The notes under the pieces: model-generated
What the model was told of the DNA's origin: nothing
Database searches by the model: none
The model's input: the letters and a program-made list of their open reading frames with translations, nothing else
Assembly: GCA_900100475.1 (NCBI GenBank)
Contig: FMTU01000022.1
Coordinates: forward strand, 1-35,242
Length of the DNA stretch: 35,242 nt
Origin: Sphingobium faniae
GTDB taxonomy: Bacteria > Pseudomonadota > Alphaproteobacteria > Sphingomonadales > Sphingomonadaceae
Direction: 5' to 3'
Translations under genes and position numbers: made by a program
Shown: positions 1 through 6,154 of the stretch, piece after piece
Layout: the number at the start of each line of letters is the position of its first letter
Numbering within the stretch: position 1 is the stretch's first letter

Positions 1-35
1 GAACGGAAATGTAGCCGTGGCCACTGCAGGTAATT

Positions 36-500
36 TTGTCGGTCCTTGGGGCGCTTCAAAATCGGCTCGTTGCAGTCAATTCCGTCCGCTCACAGCTGGT
101 CCTCGCGGCCTATGCCCGCTGGGAGGGCGTGACGCCGCGCCCGCCGCAGCCGGTGCGCGCCGACTATGGCCGCGCGTTTCGCGCGCATCGCTTCGATCTG
201 CTGGTTGAGAACGGCGCCTTGGTTGGTCTCGTTGAAACCGTGGCCGAGGGCGATGAACTGCTGATCGTCAATGTCGCGGTCCATCCCGACCGGCAGGGGG
301 AGGGGCATGGGGTGCGGCTGCTGCGGCATGCCGAGGCCCTCGCGCGCGCGGACAAGCTGAAGGGGACGCGGCTCTACACCAACCGGTTGATGGCCACGAA
401 CATCGCGCTCTACGAGCGCTTGGGCTATGTTCGCGAGAAGGAAACCGAAAGCGAACCCGGCATGGTCGCGGTGCATATGGTGCGGAGCCTCGCGCCGTGA
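36..500 (+). CDS. GNAT-family N-acetyltransferase, start uncertain and possibly 5'-altered
   Basis: The protein (about 154 residues) carries the GNAT core: a strand ending in VNVAVHPDRQGEGHG, which is the acetyl-CoA pyrophosphate-binding motif A (R/Q-x-x-G-x-G/A), followed by the helix RLLRHAEALA and the C-terminal LYTNRLMATNIALYERLGY typical of the family. Substrate is unknown. The only in-frame start that fits is TTG at 36; the frame is open back to a TAG at 12-14 but has no ATG. Family-like sequence begins only around LVLAAYARW (base ~95). The first ~17 residues do not resemble the usual beta-1 strand of this family, so the 5' end may have been replaced by recombination, or the true start is lost. 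The stop overlaps the recombinase start by four bases (GTGA, 497-500), implying co-translation. Confidence 0.75.
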   Translation: MSVLGALQNRLVAVNSVRSQLVLAAYARWEGVTPRPPQPVRADYGRAFRAHRFDLLVENGALVGLVETVAEGDELLIVNVAVHPDRQGEGHGVRLLRHAEALARADKLKGTRLYTNRLMATNIALYERLGYVREKETESEPGMVAVHMVRSLAP

Positions 501-1609
501 CGGCGGGCCGTGCCCTTATCGCGGTCGAGCCGGCCGATCTCGCCGGCGAGGTGCGGGCGCTGGTCGGGGCGTCGGCGGTGATGGACGAGGCGCTGCTCGA
601 CGCGGCGATCAGGGGCTGGTCGCACAACACCCGGCGCGCCTTCCGTTCGGACCTCATTCTCTGGGGAACATGGTGCCGGCGCCGCCGCATGGTGCCGGCG
701 CGCGCGGGGCCGGGGGACGTCGCCGCGTGGATCCGCGCGCTGTCGGGCGCCGATCCGTCGGAGGAGACGGTGCGCGCGATGGCGACGATCGAGCGCTATG
801 TCGTCAATGTCGGCTGGGCTTACCGGATGGCCGGGCTCGATGATCCGACCGCGCCGCCGCTGGTCAGGCTTGAGAAGAAGGCGGCGCGCAAGGCGCTCGG
901 CGTGCGCCAGCGCCAGGCCCGCGCGATCCGGTTCAAGGGCGACGTCTCCGATTTCGACAGTCCCGCCAGCGGCGTGTGTTTGGCGCATCTGCTGAAGGCC
1001 TGTCGGCGCGATCTTCTCGGCCTGCGCGACGCGGCGCTGCTCCGCGTCGCCTATGACAGCGCGGGCCGGCGTTCGGAGCTGGTGGCGATCCGCGTCGAGC
1101 ATATCGAGCGCGACGCGGAAGGGGCAGGGACGCTGTTCATTCCGTCATCCAAGACCGACCAGGCGGGGGAGGGGGCCTATGCCTATCTTGCGCCCGCGAC
1201 CATGGCCGCGATCGCCCGCTGGCGCGATACTGGGCATATCGATCGGGGAGCGCTGTTCCGGCGCGTCGAGACGCATTTTGACGGCTCGGTCGCGGGTGTC
1301 GGCCGCGACGCGCTCCATCCCAACTCCATCACGCTGATCTACCGGCGGCTGATCCGCGCCGCCCATGCGAAAAAGCTGCTCGGGCCGATGAGCGAGGCTG
1401 AACTCGAGCGTTGGGTGAAGGCGGTATCGTCGCATTCGATCCGGGTCGGGGTGGCGCAGGACAATTTTGCGGCCGATGAAAGCCTGCCGGCGATCATGCA
1501 GGCCTATCGGTGGCGCGATCCCCGGACGGTGCTGCGCTACGGCAAGAAGCTCGCGGCGAAAAGCGGCGCGGGCGCGCGCATGGCGGCGCGATTTGCCGAC
1601 AGTTCGTAA
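497..1609 (+). CDS. Tyrosine recombinase / site-specific integrase (370 aa)
   Basis: Catalyses site-specific DNA strand exchange through a phosphotyrosine intermediate. The N-terminal SAM-like core-binding domain spans about residues 30-110. The catalytic domain has the complete set: R191 (in GRRSEL), K219 (SSKTD), H313 and R316 (SHSIRVG), W339 in the H/W position and the nucleophile Y348 (in TVLRYGKK). The enzyme is therefore probably active. It starts at GTG 497, overlapping the GNAT stop by four bases. The N-terminal section is about 65% identical (42 of 65 positions by eye) to a broken relative at 17944-18254 in the same orientation, which makes these two the probable borders of the defence island. 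The AT-richer tract just downstream (1610-1735) carries several small symmetric elements that could be recombination sites. Confidence 0.93.
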   Translation: MTAGRALIAVEPADLAGEVRALVGASAVMDEALLDAAIRGWSHNTRRAFRSDLILWGTWCRRRRMVPARAGPGDVAAWIRALSGADPSEETVRAMATIERYVVNVGWAYRMAGLDDPTAPPLVRLEKKAARKALGVRQRQARAIRFKGDVSDFDSPASGVCLAHLLKACRRDLLGLRDAALLRVAYDSAGRRSELVAIRVEHIERDAEGAGTLFIPSSKTDQAGEGAYAYLAPATMAAIARWRDTGHIDRGALFRRVETHFDGSVAGVGRDALHPNSITLIYRRLIRAAHAKKLLGPMSEAELERWVKAVSSHSIRVGVAQDNFAADESLPAIMQAYRWRDPRTVLRYGKKLAAKSGAGARMAARFADSS

Positions 1610-2027
1610 AAGTGCGTTCGATATTCCGATATTCTATGTTTTGGGACCCAATAGCCATCAAGAGCATATGAACTGCAAATCGCTTTGCAGATCCTACGAA
1701 AATGCAAAGAAAAACGGGAAATTTTGACACGTTCGAGCCGCTCTCGGGCGCGCAACAGGCTCGTCCGAAACGGGCGCCTGTCGACGGGGCGGATGTGAGC
1801 CGCCACCCCTCGGCACGTCCGCCGCCGTTGAGAGCTTCAATCCGGTGACCGCATAGCGCGCGTCATAGGCTCGTAACACGACCCGCCGGAACACGTGATC
1901 GCGCACAACGCGCTATACGATCACAGCAACTCTTTCCCGCGCTTCCTCGAAAATGAAGGAGGCTCGCGTTTCGCGAACAACCGGCTGCGACAATCCCCGA
2001 ACGGTTGCCTAAGACCGCCTGGAAATC
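1610..2027. other. Non-coding spacer with stacked small repeats downstream of the recombinase
   Basis: No convincing gene is seen in these 418 bases. The first ~125 bases are AT-richer than their surroundings and hold a perfect tandem 8-mer CGATATTC (1619-1626, 1627-1634), the palindrome TTGGGACCCAA (1641-1651) and an inverted repeat CTGCAAA/TTTGCAG with a four-base loop (1673-1679, 1684-1690). Further on, 1755-1781 can fold into a hairpin of 5 + 6 pairs with a two-base bulge and an AAA loop, without a following T-run. GTGATCG/CGATCAC arms lie at 1895-1901 and 1918-1924. Any of these could be recombinase sites or structural RNA elements; none can be assigned from sequence alone. Confidence 0.5.
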
Positions 2028-2056
2028 TTGCCAAATTTTGCCAAACTCGCTATATC
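2028..2056 (+). promoter_or_regulatory. Probable promoter and operator of the ParDE pair
   Basis: TTGCCA (2028-2033), a 17-base spacer and TATATC (2051-2056) form a reasonable sigma-70-type promoter. The predicted transcription start lies at about 2062-2064, at the ATG of the antitoxin, so the message would be leaderless or nearly so. The octamer TTGCCAAA occurs twice, ten bases apart (2028-2035 and 2038-2045), one helical turn, which is a plausible operator for a ribbon-helix-helix antitoxin. Confidence 0.5.
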
Positions 2057-2063
2057 ACAGTCC

Positions 2064-2303
2064 ATGTCGACGATGAACATCTCGCTTCCGGATGCGCTCA
2101 AAGCGTTTGTGGACCAGCAGGTCAGCGTGCGTGGTTACGGCACGAGCAGCGAGTATGTGCGGGAGTTGATCCGCAAGGATCAGGACATTCAGCGCCTTCG
2201 CGAAATGCTCCTGGACGGCGCCAGTTCTGCAGCCACCGCGCCGGTCGATGCCGGATATTTCCAAGGCCTTCGTGACCGTGTGACGCAACGCGCAGGGTCG
2301 TGA
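2064..2303 (+). CDS. parD: ParD-type ribbon-helix-helix antitoxin (79 aa)
   Basis: The sequence MSTMNISLPDALKAFVDQQV followed by GYGTSSEYVRELIRKDQD is the classic ParD/CopG ribbon-helix-helix domain: the strand MNISLP contacts DNA, and SSEYVRELIR forms the second helix. The C-terminal tail (about residues 45-79), including DAGYFQGLRDRV, is the part that normally wraps the toxin. The start at ATG 2064 is chosen because the conserved N-terminus begins there and because the promoter -10 lies only seven bases upstream; a second ATG at 2073 is possible. It overlaps the toxin gene by four bases (GTGA). It probably represses its own promoter, which carries two TTGCCAAA boxes. Confidence 0.92.
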   Translation: MSTMNISLPDALKAFVDQQVSVRGYGTSSEYVRELIRKDQDIQRLREMLLDGASSAATAPVDAGYFQGLRDRVTQRAGS

Positions 2304-2626
2304 CTGCAAAACCGGTCATACCGCGCGCCAAAGCGCGGGAGGATGTCGACCGTGCGGTCGAGTATTACGCGGACGAAGCCGGTGCAGATGTGGCTTTCGG
2401 CTTCATTGATGCACTTGAACAGGCCTATACCTTCATCGGGGAAATGCCGGCGGCAGGGTCTCCGCGGTGGTCTCACGCGCTGAACTTACCCAGTTTGAGG
2501 ACCTTAGGGCTGAATGGATTTCCGTGGCTTGTTTTCTACCTTGAATTCGAGACCCATGTGGATGTCTGGCGCGTGCTTCATGCCAAGCGGGACATGCCAG
2601 CTTGGTTGGCTGATGTAGATGATTAA
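2300..2626 (+). CDS. parE: ParE/RelE-superfamily toxin (108 aa)
   Basis: The fold signature is present in order: the N-terminal strand and long helices (PRAKAREDVDRAVEYYADEAG, here about residues 8-28), a second helix FGFIDALEQAYTFI, then the beta sheet with FPWLVFYLEFETHVDVWRVLHAKRDMP. The last part matches the ParE C-terminal pattern H-x-x-R-D-(I/M/L)-P. Chromosomal ParE proteins usually poison DNA gyrase, while RelE relatives cleave mRNA; ParE-type activity is favoured by the ParD partner. The start is GTG 2300, overlapping the antitoxin stop (GTGA). It runs tail-to-tail with the helicase gene, 58 bases away. The pair may stabilise the island. Confidence 0.9.
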   Translation: MTAKPVIPRAKAREDVDRAVEYYADEAGADVAFGFIDALEQAYTFIGEMPAAGSPRWSHALNLPSLRTLGLNGFPWLVFYLEFETHVDVWRVLHAKRDMPAWLADVDD

Positions 2627-2684
2627 CCGCTGACATAGCTGTCCTTCAAGCGCTAGAACACATTCCTTGATAGCGGCCTTTCGA

Positions 2685-4853
2685 TCACCCGAGGATTGAG
2701 CGGGAAAGTTCAGCCAATCCGTCAGCGTCCAACCGCGCTGAAAGCGCATCTTGCTGCAGCAATGTCTCGGTCAGATGGGGATGGAACTTTTCAAACAGCA
2801 AGTTCGGCGAATGCGTGAAGAGATCCGCAGCCTTGCCGCTGGCTAATGCTGCTAGCGCATCGATTAGCGGCGGCGTGTCCTCTTTCCCGAAAACCTCGAG
2901 GAAGCCATCGTGCGTCTGCACCGTAAATCCGGCGGCGCGCAGGGCCAGGGCAAGCGTTGTGGTACGAATCGAGCCGGTTCTCGTGGCGAGGACAGCGGCA
3001 TTTTCGTCCAGTTGCGCGATGCGACCGGGATTGAACCGTAATTGGGCGTAGTGACTTCGGGCTTCCTCAAGCAATTCCCGCGCGGTCGCGTCCATGTAGA
3101 CCAGGCAATTTTGGTTCTCGAGGATGTCGAACATGCGTTCGATGACCCGGTCATGGATATTCCCTGGATCGCCTCCGAAGAGCGGGGGAACACCAGCCTT
3201 GGCAGGTGAGACCATGATGATGCGGTCGCGATCATGAACTTCAAGGACCAGCCATCGCCGTCCAGAGAATATGAGAAGCATTCCCGGAGCGATCAGATTA
3301 TCGATCGGCAGGGTGCCCAGTTCCTTGCCTCCGGATATCAGTCGGTACTCCTCGGGCGTTTGGAAGACGGCATAGAAGCTGTAATGCTCGACCAGCTTTT
3401 CGCCCATCGCGCCAAGGAGCAGCAATCCGTCATCAGCCTGCTCGATGAGCGCCGTCTCCGGATGTCCCAACGCGCGGAGCACATCGAGAAAGAGCGTGGT
3501 ATCGACCTGTCGAAACGGCCCTTTCTGGCACAGCATCCCGTAAAGCTGCTGCGCCCGAATACCGCCTCGCTCAGCAATCACGGACAAGATCTGATGGACG
3601 AGCGTCGAGAGGTGCAACGCGCCGTGCTGAGGCGGCTCGCACCAGCCCTCGAGCAGCAGTTCGATCATCGCGGTGGCTCTCACAAGACCAAGTCGCAATC
3701 GGTCCGAAAAGTTGCTTGTCGAGGCCAGCTTCGCTTCGACGACATATTGCCTGAGAATGGCCGGCTTGCCGGGGCGCCGTCCTGACCGGCCCAGCCTTTG
3801 CCGGAGCGAGGCTACGCTGAAGGGGGCGCCGATCTGCCCGACACAGGTCACGTCGCCGATGTCGATGCCGAGTTCGAGCGTCGAGGTGCAGATCGCTGTA
3901 GTAGGCGCACTGCCTTCCTTCAGGCGCCGTTCGACGAAATCCCTATGCTCCCGGGAGAGGCTTGCATGGTGGGGATAGAATTCCTGCGGTAGATGTTCCT
4001 TCTCGCACAGCGTCCGCAACCGATCCGAGTAGATTTCGACCGCTTGGCGCGCGCCCGCGAATACAAGGTTGTCGCTGCCCCGAAGGTGCCCAAAGAGATG
4101 GAGGGCGATGGCGTCGGTTGCCGATGGCCCTTCATCATCCTTGTCGCCGGTCACATAGCCGCGCAGCTGGAGCTGCAACTCCGCCTCCCCATCTGCGGCA
4201 ACTATTTCTCTCACTTCCCCGGGGCTGTCGGGGCGCAGATACGTCTTGGCCAGCCCCATGTCGCCGAGCGTGGCCGAGAGGCCGACGCGGCGGATCGGGC
4301 GGTTCAGCGACTGCTCAAGGCGCGCAAGCAGTGAACGCATCTGAATCCCGCGCTCGCTGTCGAGCACGGAATGCAATTCGTCGAGGATGACGGCACGTGT
4401 CGCACCGAACAGTCGCGGAATCTCCATTCCTCGGCGAATGAAGAGGGCTTCGAGCGATTCGGGCGTGATCAGCAGCACGCCCCGGGGCCGCTTGGTGGCG
4501 CGGGTCTTGACCGAAGCAGGCACATCGCCATGCCAAGGGATGACCGACAGTTCGGTCTCCCGGCAAATCTCGTCCAAGCGGCGCGCCTGATCGGTAATGA
4601 GCGCCTTCAACGGTGCGACGTAGAGAATGTCGAAACCGGATATTTCGGACGGATCATCGAGAACCTGCGAAAGCAGCGGGAGAAATGCTGCCTCGGTCTT
4701 TCCTCCAGCGGTGCTGGCGGCAACGATCAGGTCGGCATCGCCGTCCATGAGCACGTGCGTCGCACGTGCCTGGATATCGCGCAGTTCACGCCAGCCTTGT
4801 TCGCGAATCCACTTCTGGATCGGCCGGGCGAGCTTGTCGAAGGCGGTGCTCAC
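2685..4853 (-). CDS. Superfamily II DEAD/DEAH-type helicase, Lhr/BrxHI-like (722 aa)
   Basis: An ATP-dependent nucleic-acid translocase or helicase. Motif I is ASTAGGKT (to about residue 53), motif II is DELH (158-161), motif III is SAT (193-195), and the second RecA domain holds TSTLELGIDIGDV and the arginine-finger motif VI QRLGRSGRR. The DELH box, the GIDIG motif and the long C-terminal extension (about 300 residues after motif VI) resemble Lhr-type helicases, including BrxHI of some BREX systems. It is the last gene of a three-gene minus-strand operon; its GTG start overlaps the stop of the ATPase gene by four bases (4850-4853). Together with a BrxD-like ATPase and a TerB protein it is likely a DNA-processing or anti-phage motor. 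No nuclease domain is recognised in it. Confidence 0.9.
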   Translation of the reverse strand: MSTAFDKLARPIQKWIREQGWRELRDIQARATHVLMDGDADLIVAASTAGGKTEAAFLPLLSQVLDDPSEISGFDILYVAPLKALITDQARRLDEICRETELSVIPWHGDVPASVKTRATKRPRGVLLITPESLEALFIRRGMEIPRLFGATRAVILDELHSVLDSERGIQMRSLLARLEQSLNRPIRRVGLSATLGDMGLAKTYLRPDSPGEVREIVAADGEAELQLQLRGYVTGDKDDEGPSATDAIALHLFGHLRGSDNLVFAGARQAVEIYSDRLRTLCEKEHLPQEFYPHHASLSREHRDFVERRLKEGSAPTTAICTSTLELGIDIGDVTCVGQIGAPFSVASLRQRLGRSGRRPGKPAILRQYVVEAKLASTSNFSDRLRLGLVRATAMIELLLEGWCEPPQHGALHLSTLVHQILSVIAERGGIRAQQLYGMLCQKGPFRQVDTTLFLDVLRALGHPETALIEQADDGLLLLGAMGEKLVEHYSFYAVFQTPEEYRLISGGKELGTLPIDNLIAPGMLLIFSGRRWLVLEVHDRDRIIMVSPAKAGVPPLFGGDPGNIHDRVIERMFDILENQNCLVYMDATARELLEEARSHYAQLRFNPGRIAQLDENAAVLATRTGSIRTTTLALALRAAGFTVQTHDGFLEVFGKEDTPPLIDALAALASGKAADLFTHSPNLLFEKFHPHLTETLLQQDALSARLDADGLAELSRSILG

Positions 4854-6154
4854 AGGCGGAAACTGGCGAGCTCTTCTGTGTCCGGAGGCGCACCGATCGC
4901 CTCGTCGACATCGCTCATGTCGTCACCGTCATCCTGGGCGACGTCGAGCTTGTCGATGAGGTCCGACCATTCGACACCAGGGTTCTGCTCGAGAACCGCC
5001 AGTAGGTTCACGAAGGCGGTAACTGTGTTGCGCGGCGTTCGGAAATAGGCTTCGCCGATCCTGTCCGAGCAATGGACCATGAACGCCTCCAGCGCATTAT
5101 CCGGCAGCGTCGTGTTTGCTCCGTGCATGACGGCGCGGATATTGACCAGGAGCACAAACAGGTCTTCCGGCGTGAGGCTCGCAAGGCGGATGACCGGTCC
5201 GGAAAGATCGACAAGACCCTCGCGGGCGAAGCTGTTCTCGGCCAGACGGGATTGCAGGGCTTCATAGCTATAGAGACCCCGGCGCGTATTCATCAGGAAC
5301 TCGGGCGTTCCTCCCATCAGGAAGCCCAGATTTTCCGCGCTGCCCTGCAGGACGTCGTTCAGGATACGCAGGATCTGCTCATAATTGGCATTGCGTGCCT
5401 GCGATGATGTCAATTTGTAGAGGTTGACCATCTCATCGAGGCCGACGAGCAGACCCTTGTAGCCTGCTTCGCAAACGAATGCCGACATCAGCTTCAGGTG
5501 ATCGTAGACACTCGCGTCATCGACGATCGTACGAACCCCCAGAGCCTTGCGCGCGTCGGTCCTGGTGACGAATTCGCCACGCAGCCAGCGGATCGCCGCC
5601 GACTTGAGCTCCTCGTCGCCCGTTTCATGCCCCTCCCAATAGCGGCGGATGACCTGCGCGAAGTCGAAGCCCCCGGTCAGTTCCTCGAAATGCGCCAGAC
5701 GCTGACGAATGGCCTCGACCGTCGGCTGGTCTTTGGCTTCAGCATCATGCTGGGCCTGGCTGACGAACCGCTCGACGACATTGGCAAGCGCTCCTCCATC
5801 GGGCTTGGTCCTTGTCGCAAGGTTTCGCGCCATTTCGGCATAAAGGCCGCGCGCCTGACCGCCGGTCGCATGAATTCTCCGGTCGGGAGCCAGATCGGCA
5901 AACATCACCACCAGCCCCTTTTCGAGCGCGACAAGGCGGATGAGGTTCATGAAGAAGGTCTTGCCCGACCCATATTCGCCGATGATGAACCGGATCGCGG
6001 AACCGCCATCGGCGATCCGGTCCATGTCCTTGACGAGCTCCTCGATCTCACGTGCTCGGCCGACCTGGATATGACGAAGCCCGAGTTTCGGCACGACACC
6101 CGCGCGCAATGCCTGGACGATCGCGTCACGCTCGCGCGGCTTCAATTTCGACAT
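4850..6154 (-). CDS. BrxD-like (DUF2791) P-loop ATPase (434 aa)
   Basis: A P-loop NTPase of the type found as the ATP-binding protein BrxD in BREX systems. Walker A is GEYGSGKT (about residues 59-66), followed by FFMNLIRLVALEKGLVVMFADL. Walker B lies in GLLVGLDEMVNLY, and a later LGFLMGGTPEFL segment resembles the sensor region of this family. An N-terminal basic segment (KPRERDAIVQALRAGVVPKLG) matches the usual start of these proteins. ATG 6154 is preferred to an in-frame TTG three bases upstream. The gene overlaps the TerB gene by one base (TGATG) and the helicase gene by four (GTGA), so the three are surely one transcript. The C-terminus is acidic (DDGDDMSDVDEA), possibly a docking tail. 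Assignment to the family is from motif pattern; the exact subfamily is an inference. Confidence 0.85.
   Translation of the reverse strand: MSKLKPRERDAIVQALRAGVVPKLGLRHIQVGRAREIEELVKDMDRIADGGSAIRFIIGEYGSGKTFFMNLIRLVALEKGLVVMFADLAPDRRIHATGGQARGLYAEMARNLATRTKPDGGALANVVERFVSQAQHDAEAKDQPTVEAIRQRLAHFEELTGGFDFAQVIRRYWEGHETGDEELKSAAIRWLRGEFVTRTDARKALGVRTIVDDASVYDHLKLMSAFVCEAGYKGLLVGLDEMVNLYKLTSSQARNANYEQILRILNDVLQGSAENLGFLMGGTPEFLMNTRRGLYSYEALQSRLAENSFAREGLVDLSGPVIRLASLTPEDLFVLLVNIRAVMHGANTTLPDNALEAFMVHCSDRIGEAYFRTPRNTVTAFVNLLAVLEQNPGVEWSDLIDKLDVAQDDGDDMSDVDEAIGAPPDTEELASFRL

Noticed and set aside
425..1102. Minus-strand frame of 225 codons inside the recombinase gene
   Set aside because: It is opposite a gene with full catalytic motifs; its composition is that of an antisense shadow.
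1895..2275. Reading frame of 126 codons before and across the antitoxin gene
   Set aside because: It overlaps parD in another frame, ignores the promoter and has no recognisable domain.
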